A DNA stretch of 54,469 nt from Shewanella sp. MBTL60-007 (GCF_019654915.1 NZ_BPET01000041.1:1-54469); one strand, 5' to 3'; numbered from the stretch's first letter, positions 16,287 through 26,061 are shown. The notes: generated by a model from the sequence alone, not told the origin. Numbers and translations: made by a program.

Positions 16287-17480
16287 TTAAAGTACTTTTG
16301 CAATGGCGTTACAGATCACTGGCATATTTGACTTAGTCATGCCTGCGACGCTAATGCGGCCAGAACCTACGATATAGACGGCAAACTCATCTCTTAAACG
16401 GTTCACCTGCTCTTTAGTTAGACCTGAGAAGCTGAACATACCATTCTGACGAGAGATAAATTCGAAATCTTGCTCAACACCCGCTGCTTTAAGTGACTCG
16501 ACAAACAGGGTACGCATTTCGGCGATACGCTCACGCATCTCTTGTAACTCTTCATGCCAAAGCTGCTTTAGCGCTTCATCTTCTAGGATGGTGCTTACGA
16601 TTAATGCACCATGTGCAGGAGGGTTCGAGTAAGAAGCGCGAATGGTGCTCTTTATCTGGCTAAATGCATTGACCGCTTCTTCGCTGTTAGCCGCTACAAC
16701 CGTGACGGCGCCAATACGCTCATTATATAGGCCAAAGTTTTTAGAGAATGAGTTAGCAACAATCAGTTCAGGTACCGTATTAGCAACAATACGTAAGCCT
16801 TGGGCATCTTCTTCAACACCAGCCCCGAAGCCTTGGTAGGCAAAATCAAACAGCGGCACTAAGGATTTAGCTAAACAAAGATCAGCGACTTGTTGCCATT
16901 GCGCATTGTCTAAATCAATACCAGTCGGGTTATGACAGCAGCCATGAAGCAAGACAAGATCGCCCTCTTCTGCCATTTTCAGATCAGCAATCATTGCATC
17001 GAAGTCTAAGCCATGAGTCTCTGGCTTGTAATAACGGTACTCTGCAATCTCTAATCCAGCTGTGCTGAAAATATTATTATGGTTCGCCCATGTAGGGTTA
17101 CTGATCCAAATTTTCTTTGAATTAGTATGACGAACTAGGAATTCTGCTGCGACTCTAAGAGAACCAGTTCCGCCTGGCGCCTGAGCAGTCAAAGCTCGCT
17201 GCTCAGAAACAACTTTGTGCTCACTGCCAAAAAGCAGAGTCTGTACGGCGCGGTTGTATGCTTGGACGCCTTCCATACCTAGGTAGCTCTTACTGCTTTC
17301 ACTGGCTAATAATTTCTCTTCTGCAAATTTTACAGACTTAAGAATAGGTGTCTGGCCTGACTCGTCTTTATATATGCCTACGCCCAAGTTCACTTTGTTT
17401 TCGCGAACATCAGCTTTAAATGCGTCTGTTAAGCCTAGAATTGGATCTGCAGGGGCCAGTTCAACCTGGGAAAATATCAT
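16287..17480 (-). CDS. Aspartate/aromatic amino acid aminotransferase (class I)
   Basis: This 397-residue protein is the same length as E. coli TyrB. It is a PLP enzyme moving amino groups between aspartate or aromatic amino acids and 2-oxoglutarate. Motifs are VNLGVGIYKDESG at the N-terminus, HGCCHNPTGIDL (substrate/PLP contact), the PLP lysine in NSFSKNFGLYNERIG, and SGRISVAGM with the carboxylate-binding Arg near the end. Whether it is functionally AspC or TyrB cannot be decided from the sequence. The 270 bp upstream holds no gene; a weak ATTTAC/GTAAAT inverted pair at 17558-17577 is the only structure seen. Confidence 0.93.
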   Translation of the reverse strand: MIFSQVELAPADPILGLTDAFKADVRENKVNLGVGIYKDESGQTPILKSVKFAEEKLLASESSKSYLGMEGVQAYNRAVQTLLFGSEHKVVSEQRALTAQAPGGTGSLRVAAEFLVRHTNSKKIWISNPTWANHNNIFSTAGLEIAEYRYYKPETHGLDFDAMIADLKMAEEGDLVLLHGCCHNPTGIDLDNAQWQQVADLCLAKSLVPLFDFAYQGFGAGVEEDAQGLRIVANTVPELIVANSFSKNFGLYNERIGAVTVVAANSEEAVNAFSQIKSTIRASYSNPPAHGALIVSTILEDEALKQLWHEELQEMRERIAEMRTLFVESLKAAGVEQDFEFISRQNGMFSFSGLTKEQVNRLRDEFAVYIVGSGRISVAGMTKSNMPVICNAIAKVL

Positions 17481-17701
17481 TATGGCTTTCCTAAATATTA
17501 GAAGTGTAGGGTTTTCGGGTGTATTTATAACATTGAAGCTATTTCTGAGAAAGAGAGATTTACGACTATTAGTAAATTTTGAGGCTCAACGTTTCTTTTA
17601 TCAATTTCAGACTGAAAAATATAAATATTCGACAATATCGGCGTCCAATATTCACAATTATATAATCTATAAAATGGGTGCTTTTTACTCTTTGTGAAAA
17701 T

Positions 17702-17733
17702 AAAAAAGCCTTCATAAAAGTGAAGGCTTTTTT
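17702..17733. terminator. Terminator after serS
   Basis: AAAAAAGCCTTCA pairs with TGAAGGCTTTTTT around a six-base loop, just 3' of serS on the minus strand. Confidence 0.9.
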
Positions 17734-17750
17734 GGCTGGCTAAAAATCGC

Positions 17751-19037
17751 TTATCCGATTTTCTCTAGACCGCCCATGTAGCTACGTAGTGCTTCTGGAA
17801 CCGTGATAGAACCGTCGGCATTCTGGTAGTTTTCAATAACAGCGACTAAGGTACGGCCAACAGCAAGACCTGAGCCATTAAGGGTATGCAGCAAGCTTGG
17901 CTTCTTATCTGCCTTACCCTTGTAACGAGCTTGCATACGACGCGCTTGGAAGTCTTGCATGTTGCTGCAAGATGAGATCTCGCGGTAAGTGTTTTGCGCT
18001 GGTAGCCACACTTCAATGTCGAATGTTTTTGCCGAACCAAAGCCCATATCACCAGTACATAAAACAACTGTACGGTATGGCAAACCTAGCTTCTGTAGTA
18101 CGGTTTCCGCATGGCCGGTTAGCTCTTCTAAAGCCTGCATTGAATCTTCTGGTTTAACAAGCTGAACCATTTCAACTTTGTCAAATTGATGCTGGCGGAT
18201 CAAGCCACGGGTATCACGGCCATACGAACCAGCTTCACTTCTGAAACAAGGCGTATGCGCTGTTAGTTTAATTGGTAGCTCTTCTTCGTCGACGATGCTA
18301 TCGCGAACAAGGTTAGTTAGCGGCACTTCAGCGGTTGGGATAAGGCTTAGCCCCTGACCCTCTTCTGTTGCCGGCTTAGTATGGAATAGATCTTCACCAA
18401 ACTTAGGTAGCTGACCCGTACCGAGTAAACTGTCTTCGTTAACCAATAATGGTACGTAGGCTTCGGTGTAACCGTGCTCAGTAGTGTGTAGATCTAACAT
18501 GAACTGCGCTAGAGCGCGGTGCATGCGAGCGATCTGACCTTTCATCACGATAAAACGTGAGCCAGTGATCTTAACGGCGTTTTTAAAGTCTAAACCGTCT
18601 ACGTTTTCGCCAAGTTCAACGTGATCTTTAACTTCGAAGTCGAACTCTTTTGGTGTACCCCAACGACGAACCTCAACATTTTCAGATTCATCAGCACCCG
18701 CTGGTACAGATTCATCTGGTAAGTTAGGTACGCTCATTGCGATTGCGTTTAATTCTTCTAACAAGGCAGCAAGTTCAGCCTTCTTTTCATCAAGCTCTGC
18801 GCCTAATGATCCCACTTGAGCCATAATAGGTGCAACATCTTCGCCTTTCGCTTTCGCTTGACCAATCGACTTAGAGATAGCGTTACGTGATGCTTGTAGT
18901 TCTTCGGTCGCAACTTGTAACGATTTGCGGGTTTCTTCGAGCTTGCTTAAACGCTCAACATCTAAAATAAATCCACGAGTCGCAAGACGCTCGGCGGTCA
19001 CTTCTAATTCACTGCGTAAAAATTTTGGATCTAACAT
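17751..19037 (-). CDS. serS: Seryl-tRNA synthetase
   Basis: This class II synthetase charges tRNA-Ser (one such tRNA, GGA, lies at 34.1 kb). The 428 residues comprise an N-terminal antiparallel coiled-coil arm (about residues 1-110, rich in Lys/Glu/Leu) and a catalytic core with TAEVPLTNL, FRSEAGSYGRDTRGLIRQHQF (motif 2) and GSGLAVGRTLVAVIENYQ (motif 3). It begins at an ATG 18 bp after crcB ends, on the same strand, and is probably part of the rarA-crcB-serS unit. Confidence 0.98.
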   Translation of the reverse strand: MLDPKFLRSELEVTAERLATRGFILDVERLSKLEETRKSLQVATEELQASRNAISKSIGQAKAKGEDVAPIMAQVGSLGAELDEKKAELAALLEELNAIAMSVPNLPDESVPAGADESENVEVRRWGTPKEFDFEVKDHVELGENVDGLDFKNAVKITGSRFIVMKGQIARMHRALAQFMLDLHTTEHGYTEAYVPLLVNEDSLLGTGQLPKFGEDLFHTKPATEEGQGLSLIPTAEVPLTNLVRDSIVDEEELPIKLTAHTPCFRSEAGSYGRDTRGLIRQHQFDKVEMVQLVKPEDSMQALEELTGHAETVLQKLGLPYRTVVLCTGDMGFGSAKTFDIEVWLPAQNTYREISSCSNMQDFQARRMQARYKGKADKKPSLLHTLNGSGLAVGRTLVAVIENYQNADGSITVPEALRSYMGGLEKIG

Positions 19038-19055
19038 ATTTTTTTATCTTAATAG

Positions 19056-19430
19056 TTAAAAACGAGAAAACACCAATTGCTGTCCTAGATAAACGACGAA
19101 AATACATACGCCGACGTTAACAACAACATTCAATACGGCTTTAACCAAATGGCCCTGTTGTATCAACAGCAGAGTCTCATTGGAAAAAGTAGAAAACGTG
19201 GTCAGGGCCCCTAACATGCCAACCCCAATAAACGCCTTAATCTCCGGGCTAAGTTCGCTAACTTGACCGAGTGCATAAATTACACCCATTAAAAACGAAC
19301 CTAAGATATTGACGACCAGTGTACCAAAAGGAAATCCACTACCAAATACCTGAAGCATCAATAATGAGATAAGATAGCGAAAAACCGCCCCAATTGAGCC
19401 ACCTAAGGCTACAAAAAGAACATTATTCAT
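19056..19430 (-). CDS. crcB: Fluoride channel CrcB/FluC
   Basis: This 124-residue protein has four membrane helices and belongs to the dual-topology fluoride exporter family. Signature residues are seen in ALGGSIGAVFRYLI, NILGSFLMG and GMLGALTTFSTFSNE, the last holding the Phe/Thr pore and sodium-site residues. It overlaps the end of rarA by eight bases and precedes serS, so it sits within a housekeeping operon. No crcB-type fluoride riboswitch was recognised upstream; the upstream sequence is rarA coding. Confidence 0.95.
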   Translation of the reverse strand: MNNVLFVALGGSIGAVFRYLISLLMLQVFGSGFPFGTLVVNILGSFLMGVIYALGQVSELSPEIKAFIGVGMLGALTTFSTFSNETLLLIQQGHLVKAVLNVVVNVGVCIFVVYLGQQLVFSRF

Positions 19431-20754
19431 ATCTTTTTACCCTACTTTGTTCATCTAGTTGCCTAAGTTGAGTCAGCTTATCTTTAATTCGCTTTTCAAA
19501 ACCGCGCTCTGTTGGATAATAAAACTGCTGTTCAGTTAAAGATGGTGGCATATACTTTTCACCAGATGCATAAGCATTAGGCTCATCATGTGCGTAACGA
19601 TAGCCTTCGCCGTTACCAATTTCTTGCATCAATTTAGTTGGTGCATTACATAGATGTTTAGGTACAGGCTCATGCCCAGTCTCTCTGGCAAGCTGCCGAG
19701 CTCGCGCAAATGCCGTATAAACCGCATTGCTCTTAGGAGCGCTAGCTAGGTACAACACAGCTTGTGCTATCGCTCGCTCGCCCTCTGATGGACCGACTCG
19801 GTGAAAACATTCCCAAGCATTAACGGCGACAGTCATTGCCATAGGATCTGCATTACCTATGTCTTCTGATGCGATAGCTAACAATCGGCGTGCTACGTAG
19901 AGGGGATCGCATCCTCCCTCAAGCATTCGACAATACCAATAAAGTGCTGCATCGGGAGCCGAACCGCGAATAGACTTATGTACAGCCGAAATTAAGTCGT
20001 AATATTGATCGCCATTTTTATCAAAGCCTGCTAGTTGCTGACCTGCAACCTGAACAATCATCTCCTCGGTAAAGGCTTCGCCATCTTTGAGCATGTCGCT
20101 CATAAGCTCAATCAGGTTTAACGCCTTGCGCGCATCACCATCACAAGTTTGCGCCAGCTTTAACGCTACCTCTGCGGGTAGAGTAAGCTTTCGCTTGCCT
20201 AACCCCCGTTCTTCATCTTGAAGCGCCTGCTGGACGATCTGCTCTATCTCTTGTGGCTCTAACTGTTTAATCACATAAACCCGAGCTCGAGATAGCAATG
20301 CATTATTAATCTCAAAAGAGGGGTTTTCTGTGGTGGCACCGACAAAAATGACCGTACCATCTTCGATAAATGGCAGAAAAGCGTCCTGCTGGCTTTTGTT
20401 AAAACGGTGAACCTCATCGACAAATAACAAGGTGCGCTGGCCACGAGATTGAGCCACGTTTTTAGCGTGTTCAATGGCGCTGCGGATCTCTTTTACGCCT
20501 GAAGTCACCGCTGAAATACGCTCTACATGGGCATTAGCATAACGGGCGACTAACTCTGCTAATGTGGTTTTGCCAGTGCCTGGCGGCCCCCAAAACATCA
20601 TCGAGTGTGCACGCCCAGCCTCAAGTGCCTGGCGCAAAGGTTGCCCTTCCCCAAGCAAGTGAGATTGACCGATATACTGCTCTAATGTTTCCGGCCTCAT
20701 TCTCGCGGCTAGAGGGCGAAAATCCGGAGCAAAATCAAAACTTAAACTAGACAC
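19423..20754 (-). CDS. rarA: Replication-associated recombination protein RarA (MgsA)
   Basis: This 443-residue AAA+ ATPase related to clamp loaders acts at stalled replication forks. Visible are Walker A (WGPPGTGKTTLAELVA), Walker B (LLFVDEVHRFNKSQQD), sensor 1 (GATTENPSFE) and the C-terminal MgsA tetramerisation region. The start is a GTG at 20752-20754 with AAGAGA upstream. It follows lolA directly (9 bp), preserving the ftsK-lolA-rarA order of E. coli. Confidence 0.96.
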   Translation of the reverse strand: MSSLSFDFAPDFRPLAARMRPETLEQYIGQSHLLGEGQPLRQALEAGRAHSMMFWGPPGTGKTTLAELVARYANAHVERISAVTSGVKEIRSAIEHAKNVAQSRGQRTLLFVDEVHRFNKSQQDAFLPFIEDGTVIFVGATTENPSFEINNALLSRARVYVIKQLEPQEIEQIVQQALQDEERGLGKRKLTLPAEVALKLAQTCDGDARKALNLIELMSDMLKDGEAFTEEMIVQVAGQQLAGFDKNGDQYYDLISAVHKSIRGSAPDAALYWYCRMLEGGCDPLYVARRLLAIASEDIGNADPMAMTVAVNAWECFHRVGPSEGERAIAQAVLYLASAPKSNAVYTAFARARQLARETGHEPVPKHLCNAPTKLMQEIGNGEGYRYAHDEPNAYASGEKYMPPSLTEQQFYYPTERGFEKRIKDKLTQLRQLDEQSRVKRYE

Positions 20755-20763
20755 AAACTTCTC

Positions 20764-21390
20764 TTAATTAGGTGCGTTTAAACGCTGATCATCAATATCG
20801 ACATCATCGGGAACAATAAACTTAAAAAGCTGCTTGTCATTTTCAGCTATCGAACTCTGATTCGTCAGGGTGAAATCACTGACATTACCCTGCTGATCTT
20901 TCAAAACCATTTTAGTCAGTTGTTGCTGATTAAAGCACACTTCCACTTTTGATACGCCACTGTCCAGCTCTTTAGGGCTGATCTTAAAACAGTCTCCATC
21001 ATTAACGACATTATATTTCGCCCAAGTCGCATCGTCTGAATGCACTAATAGCGCGATGGGAGATGCATTAATCGCTTGGTTGATATCCATTACTGACACT
21101 TCTTCAGCAAACGGGTTATAAATCCATACATCGGTGCCATCGGCAACGATTAAAGATTCATCAGGCGCGGTTAAGTGCCAGTAAAACTGGTTGGGGTGTG
21201 ACAGTGCAAATACACCCTCTCCAGTTTGAATAACTTTATCGTTAATGTCAGTCACAGTTTGATTAAAGTTGGCTTTTAAAGTGTGGATATCCGTTAGCTT
21301 TAACTTTAAGTCTTCGGATGCGTCTGCAAATGCGGGAAAGTGGCTTAACAACGGCAAACTGAATGCTACCAAGGTGAAGATTTTTTTCAT
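20764..21390 (-). CDS. lolA: Outer-membrane lipoprotein carrier protein LolA
   Basis: LolA is the periplasmic chaperone that ferries lipoproteins from LolCDE to LolB. The ATG at 21390 (208 residues) follows GGAGAG and gives a normal signal peptide (MKKIFTLVAFSLPLLSHFPAFA); a TTG four codons upstream is rejected. The mature sequence contains TLKANFNQTVTD, FALSHPNQFYWHLTAPDESLIVADG and DVWIYNPFAEEVSV, typical of LolA. A perfect hairpin lies just upstream of its ribosome site. Confidence 0.95.
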   Translation of the reverse strand: MKKIFTLVAFSLPLLSHFPAFADASEDLKLKLTDIHTLKANFNQTVTDINDKVIQTGEGVFALSHPNQFYWHLTAPDESLIVADGTDVWIYNPFAEEVSVMDINQAINASPIALLVHSDDATWAKYNVVNDGDCFKISPKELDSGVSKVEVCFNQQQLTKMVLKDQQGNVSDFTLTNQSSIAENDKQLFKFIVPDDVDIDDQRLNAPN

Positions 21391-21403
21391 TTTTCTCTCC
21401 AAG

Positions 21404-21427
21404 GTAAAGCCTCGGCTGAGGCTTTAC
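21404..21427. promoter_or_regulatory. Perfect hairpin between ftsK and lolA
   Basis: GTAAAGCCTC (21404-21413) pairs with GAGGCTTTAC (21418-21427) around four bases. There is no T-run on either side, and the lolA ribosome site lies just beyond it. It may be an RNA processing or stability element, or a weak partial terminator. Confidence 0.55.
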
Positions 21428-21457
21428 GCAGAATATCTTTAGTGTTCTTTAATAATG

Positions 21458-23995
21458 CTAGACGTAATCTTTTGGTGGTGGCGGTGCCAACACCTCACGA
21501 TTACCATTATGCCCTTGGGCACTGACCACGCCTTGAAGTTCCATCTGCTCGATAATACGAGCGGCGCGGTTATAGCCGATTTTAAACTTACGTTGTACAC
21601 TCGAGATAGAGCCACGACGGCTTTGTGTCACAAAGGCGACCGCTTCATCATACAAAGCATCCATCTCTTCTTCACTATCACTGGCTTCTCCCGGTAACAA
21701 GACTTGTTCACCTTCGGCAGAGCCTTGTAAAATCTCATCGATATATTGCGGTTTACCACGAGCATGCCAATCGGCAACGACCTTGTGAACTTCATGATCA
21801 TCGATAAAAGCGCCATGTACACGTACAGGCACGCTCGTTCCTGGTGGAAGATAAAGCATATCACCCATACCGAGTAAGGTTTCTGCCCCTTGTTGATCTA
21901 GAATGGTTCTAGAGTCAATTCGAGACGATACCTGAAATGCCATTCGTGTTGGAATGTTAGCCTTGATTAAACCAGTGATAACGTCTACAGAGGGTCTTTG
22001 CGTTGCTAAGATCAAGTGAATACCAGCCGCACGCGCCTTTTGCGCGATACGTGCGATCAACTCTTCGACTTTCTTACCAACAATCATCATCATATCGGCA
22101 AATTCGTCAACAACGACAACAATAGAAGGTAACTTATCTAACTCTGGAGCTTCAGAATCCATACTTTCTGACGCCTTCCAAAGCGGATCGAAGACTGGCT
22201 CGCCAGCCTCTTTCGCTTCTTTTATCTTAGCGTTATAGCCTTTTAGGTTTCTAACCCCTAAAGCCGACATCAGCTTATAACGACGTTCCATCTCACCTAC
22301 GCACCAACGCAGCGAGTTAGCCGCTTCCTTCATGTCGGTAACCACCTCACAAAGAAGATGCGGGATCCCCTCATATACTGATAGCTCAAGCATTTTGGGG
22401 TCGATCATGATAAAGCGTACATCGTCTGGTCCGGACTTATAAAGCAAGCTGGTGATCATCACGTTAACACCTACAGACTTACCCGAGCCCGTAGTACCGG
22501 CAACCAAAAGGTGCGGCATCTTGCCTAAATCGACAACGACAGGCTTACCACCAATATCTGCACCAAGCACCATGCTAAGGTGTGATGGGTTATCTCTGAA
22601 ATCTTCGCAATCGAGTACATCGCGCATAAACACCGTTTCGCGGAATTTATTTGGTAACTCTAGACCGACATACGCTTTACCAGGGATCACTTCGACGACT
22701 CGCACGTTTTCAGCTAAAAGAGAACGGGCTAAATCCTTAGATAAGTTGGTGATTTTTGAGGCTTTAACCCCCGGAGCGAGTTCTAACTCAAACCTGGTGA
22801 CAACAGGCCCTGGGTAAACGCCGACAACATTAGCGGTAATATTAAAGTCGGCTAACTTCACTTCGACCAGTTTACCTATCTGTTCAAGCTCTTCTTGGCT
22901 AATTGGGTTGGCTTTTCTATTTGGCACATCTAGCAAAGAGATACAAGGTAAAGGCGCCATTGGAGGACGCGCCTGCTCAACTTCTTGCCCTGGCAAAACC
23001 ACAATACCGTCGACAACTTTGGCTTTTTCCTCTTCTTTACGTTTAACCGTATTAACTGAAGTCGTTGAAGCATCACTATTAAAATCGATGGACTCAATTT
23101 CATCGGCGTTGTCACTTACCCAAGGTGCTTCGATGTTTGGCTCTACGGCAATCTCTTTGACTTGACTCATATCCAATGATGGTTCAATGATCTGAGGTTC
23201 TACCCTAGCTGTCATGAACTCATCTTTTGATTGTTTCTTATTAAGTAGCGGCTCAGGCGAAGGCTCTTCTTCATAAGGGCTATCGTCATCCTCATCTTCT
23301 GCGTATTCAGCCTTATTACGGCGCTCCTTAAAGCGCTCAACAACGGATAGGAAACCTCTGGTGTCTTCGGTGTCGCCCAGTTCAGGCTTAAACTTATTGG
23401 GCAGATCCCTAACCGCCTTAAATAGCCATATCGTCGCATACCCAGTTAAATCAACAACGGTCAACCAACTGATCCCCGTGAGGAGTGTAAAACCAGCACA
23501 GACGAAACAGAGCAGCAATAATGTTGTACCGAGCTTATTAAAGTAAGGCAACATCGCTTGGCCGATCACATCTCCCGCAACGCCACCGGCTGAGAAACCG
23601 TAAATACCATTGGCATTCATGCTAGATAATGCTGCAAGACTCAGGACGATAAGCAGAAAGCCTATCAAGCGCAGACCTACTGAAAAATAATCAATTTCGA
23701 GTAACTTATGGGTACGTTTAAAGAGTAACCATCCCGTCAGGGCGATTATGATAGGTATGATGTAGGCACAATACCCGAAGAAATAAAATAATACATCGGC
23801 TAACCAAGCACCAACAGCACCAGTTAAGTTATTAATTTCTCCGTCAAAATTAGCCTGACTCCAGCCTGGGTCTGAGGAGTGGAAGCTGCTTAATGCGATT
23901 AAAACGTATGTTGCCAACATGCAACAGATGATGAGACTACCTTCTAATAGCCGTTGTACGCCTGAAAGCGTTTTAACACTATTTCCCTTAGACAA
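21458..23995 (-). CDS. ftsK: DNA translocase FtsK
   Basis: This 845-residue septal DNA pump clears chromosome termini and activates XerCD. Four to five N-terminal membrane helices are followed by a short acidic/low-complexity linker (about residues 210-350), the motor with Walker A (VAGTTGSGKSVGVN) and Walker B (LPSIVVVVDEFADMMM), and a C-terminal gamma winged helix (SVQRKFKIGYNRAARIIEQME) that reads KOPS sites. The linker is much shorter than in E. coli FtsK (1329 residues). The best start is a TTG at 23993-23995, with AGG eight bases before; it fits the family N-terminus but is not certain. Confidence 0.95.
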   Translation of the reverse strand: MSKGNSVKTLSGVQRLLEGSLIICCMLATYVLIALSSFHSSDPGWSQANFDGEINNLTGAVGAWLADVLFYFFGYCAYIIPIIIALTGWLLFKRTHKLLEIDYFSVGLRLIGFLLIVLSLAALSSMNANGIYGFSAGGVAGDVIGQAMLPYFNKLGTTLLLLCFVCAGFTLLTGISWLTVVDLTGYATIWLFKAVRDLPNKFKPELGDTEDTRGFLSVVERFKERRNKAEYAEDEDDDSPYEEEPSPEPLLNKKQSKDEFMTARVEPQIIEPSLDMSQVKEIAVEPNIEAPWVSDNADEIESIDFNSDASTTSVNTVKRKEEEKAKVVDGIVVLPGQEVEQARPPMAPLPCISLLDVPNRKANPISQEELEQIGKLVEVKLADFNITANVVGVYPGPVVTRFELELAPGVKASKITNLSKDLARSLLAENVRVVEVIPGKAYVGLELPNKFRETVFMRDVLDCEDFRDNPSHLSMVLGADIGGKPVVVDLGKMPHLLVAGTTGSGKSVGVNVMITSLLYKSGPDDVRFIMIDPKMLELSVYEGIPHLLCEVVTDMKEAANSLRWCVGEMERRYKLMSALGVRNLKGYNAKIKEAKEAGEPVFDPLWKASESMDSEAPELDKLPSIVVVVDEFADMMMIVGKKVEELIARIAQKARAAGIHLILATQRPSVDVITGLIKANIPTRMAFQVSSRIDSRTILDQQGAETLLGMGDMLYLPPGTSVPVRVHGAFIDDHEVHKVVADWHARGKPQYIDEILQGSAEGEQVLLPGEASDSEEEMDALYDEAVAFVTQSRRGSISSVQRKFKIGYNRAARIIEQMELQGVVSAQGHNGNREVLAPPPPKDYV

Positions 23996-24142
23996 TGGAA
24001 AACCTACACTAAAAAAACGTTAATTAGCTACAAGATACCAGAAATTAAGAGTTTATGCAGCGTTTGAAACGAATGCAGCCACGCGCATAATTATGCAACT
24101 TTTGATTTTGCATCATTTTGTATCATTTTGTATTTTGTATAA

Positions 24143-24169
24143 AAAAAGGAGCCATTTAGGCTCCTTTTT
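24143..24169. terminator. Terminator after lrp
   Basis: AAAAAGGAGCC pairs with GGCTCCTTTTT around a five-base loop, 3' of lrp on the minus strand. Confidence 0.88.
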
Positions 24170-24184
24170 CGATTTACCACCGGA

Positions 24185-24688
24185 TTAAAGCTCTGAAACC
24201 GTATTGATAGCAACGCGATTTGTTTGTTTAACCTCTTCCATTACTACGTAAGTACGAGTATCTGAAACTGCTGGAAGTTTTAGTAGTGTTTCACCCAATA
24301 AGCGGCGATATGCAGACATATCAGACACTCGTGTCTTCAGTAAGTAGTCGAAATCACCAGAAACTAAGTGACACTCTTGAATATCATCGAGTAATTGAAC
24401 GGCTTTATTAAACTTATCAAATACTTCAGCTGTATCGCGGTTTAGTGTGATCTCAACGAAAACAAGTAGCGATGCGCCCAAGTAATGAGGGTTTACAAGC
24501 GCTGTGTAGCCCTTGATGTAGCCTTGTTTTTCCAACCTTTTTACCCTTTCGAGGCAAGGCGTTGGACTCAGTCCTACACGTTTTGATAGCTCTACGTTTG
24601 AAATTCGGCCATCAATCTGTAACTCGTTAAGTATATTTCTATCTATACGATCTAAGTCTTTTATAGGACTCTTTTTATTATTAACCAT
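24185..24688 (-). CDS. lrp: Leucine-responsive regulatory protein Lrp
   Basis: This 167-residue global regulator of amino acid metabolism is very close to E. coli Lrp: DLDRIDRNILNELQIDGRIS, the helix-turn-helix SNVELSKRVGLSPTPCLERV, and the ligand/oligomer domain with QECHLVSGDFDYLLKTRV. The homologous N-terminus supports ATG 24688 (MVNNKKSPIKDLDRID) over a longer in-frame start at 24709. It is divergent from ald with 180 bp between, so Lrp control of ald by alanine or leucine is likely but is inferred from family practice. Confidence 0.97.
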   Translation of the reverse strand: MVNNKKSPIKDLDRIDRNILNELQIDGRISNVELSKRVGLSPTPCLERVKRLEKQGYIKGYTALVNPHYLGASLLVFVEITLNRDTAEVFDKFNKAVQLLDDIQECHLVSGDFDYLLKTRVSDMSAYRRLLGETLLKLPAVSDTRTYVVMEEVKQTNRVAINTVSEL

Positions 24689-24868
24689 ATTTATAACCCT
24701 GATTGGCAACTACAACGATATTATTTGCTAGTTTTATGGAAACTTCAGCAGCATAAACTGCAGGATGAATACTATACTAGATTTCCCTGAAACATTCACG
24801 TTCAGGCTAGATAAAATAACAATTACACCCATACAAAATGGGTTTTTATGCGAATTTGAGGCTCGAAG

Positions 24869-25984
24869 ATGATTATAGGCGTTCCAAAAGAAATCAAAAA
24901 CCACGAATATCGTGTTGGCATGGTTCCATCAAGTGTACGTGAATTAACCCTCCGTGGTCATGAGGTTTTTATTGAGACAAATGCTGGCTCTGGCATTGGT
25001 TTTTCGAATCAAGATTATATCGATGTGGGTGCCAAAATCCTCGACACAGCAGCAGAGGTTTTTGCACAATCTGAAATGATTGTGAAAGTGAAGGAACCCC
25101 AAGCCGTTGAACGTGCAATGCTACGTGAAGATCAGTTGTTATTCACCTATCTTCATCTTGCTCCTGACCTCCCTCAAACAGAAGACCTTATTAAAAGTGG
25201 CTCTGTCTGTATCGCCTACGAAACTGTAACCGATGATCGTGGCGCTCTTCCACTACTTGCACCTATGTCTGAAGTCGCTGGCCGCATGTCAATTCAAGCT
25301 GGTGCCATGGCTCTTGAGAAATCCATGGGTGGTCGCGGTATGTTACTCGGTGGTGTACCAGGCGTAGAGCCAGCTAAAGTGGTTATTATTGGTGGTGGTA
25401 TGGTTGGCACGAATGCAGCCCAAATGGCTGTAGGCCTTGGCGCTGACGTTGTTATCCTAGATCGTAGCATCGATGCTCTTCGTCGCTTGAATGCCCAGTT
25501 CGATAATAGAGTAAAAGCCATTTACTCTACTGCTGACGCGATTGAAAAACATGTGCTTGAAGCAGACCTTGTCATTGGCGGCGTACTGGTTCCTGGTGCT
25601 GCAGCACCTAAGCTAGTCACTAAAGAGCACATCAAGCGCATGAAGCCTGGTTCCGCGATTGTCGATGTCGCTATCGATCAGGGCGGCTGTATTGAAACCT
25701 CTCATGCAACCACTCACCAAGATCCAACCTACATCGTTGACGACGTTGTACATTACTGCGTGGCTAATATGCCGGGAGCGGTAGCGCGTACATCGACGTT
25801 TGCACTAAACAATGCAACACTGCCATACATAATCAAGCTTGCTGAGCTTGGCTACCGTAAAGCATTACTGCAAGATAAGCATCTACTGAACGGCTTGAAT
25901 GTCATGCATGGAAAGATCACTTGTGAAGAAGTGGCTGAAGCGCTTAATTTTGAGTTCGTTGACCCAATGATATTACTGAAATAA
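24869..25984 (+). CDS. ald: Alanine dehydrogenase
   Basis: This enzyme catalyses reversible NAD-dependent deamination of L-alanine to pyruvate and ammonia. The 371-residue length is standard. MIIGVPKEIKNHEYRVGM opens the substrate domain, and VVIIGGGMVGTNAAQMAVGLGADV is the NAD-binding loop. Conserved MKPGSAIVDVAIDQGG and HYCVANMPGAVARTSTFALNN follow. A ribosome site (GAGG) precedes the ATG. It is divergent from lrp and ends in a strong terminator, so it is monocistronic. Confidence 0.97.
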   Translation: MIIGVPKEIKNHEYRVGMVPSSVRELTLRGHEVFIETNAGSGIGFSNQDYIDVGAKILDTAAEVFAQSEMIVKVKEPQAVERAMLREDQLLFTYLHLAPDLPQTEDLIKSGSVCIAYETVTDDRGALPLLAPMSEVAGRMSIQAGAMALEKSMGGRGMLLGGVPGVEPAKVVIIGGGMVGTNAAQMAVGLGADVVILDRSIDALRRLNAQFDNRVKAIYSTADAIEKHVLEADLVIGGVLVPGAAAPKLVTKEHIKRMKPGSAIVDVAIDQGGCIETSHATTHQDPTYIVDDVVHYCVANMPGAVARTSTFALNNATLPYIIKLAELGYRKALLQDKHLLNGLNVMHGKITCEEVAEALNFEFVDPMILLK

Positions 25985-25999
25985 ATTCAGGATGATCAG

Positions 26000-26026
26000 A
26001 AAGGGAGCCAAGGGCTCCCTTTTTTA
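26000..26026 (+). terminator. Intrinsic terminator after ald
   Basis: AAAGGGAGCC pairs with GGCTCCCTTT around a three-base loop, followed by a T-run. Confidence 0.9.
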
Positions 26027-26061
26027 TGCGTAAACGCTGTACCTATTAAGCGGCGCCAGAA

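Noticed and set aside
16642..16839. Plus-strand frame within the aminotransferase gene
   Set aside because: It lies antisense to conserved PLP-enzyme sequence and has no ribosome site.
17558..17577. Possible TyrR box upstream of the aminotransferase
   Set aside because: ATTTAC and GTAAAT face the wrong way for the TGTAAA-N6-TTTACA consensus; at most a weak unrelated palindrome.
19431..19700. Fluoride riboswitch for crcB
   Set aside because: The region upstream of crcB is rarA coding sequence and shows no recognisable riboswitch core.
24100..24135. Short direct repeats (ATCATTTTGT twice) as a CRISPR or satellite
   Set aside because: Only two adjacent copies of an AT-rich decamer before a terminator; no spacers.
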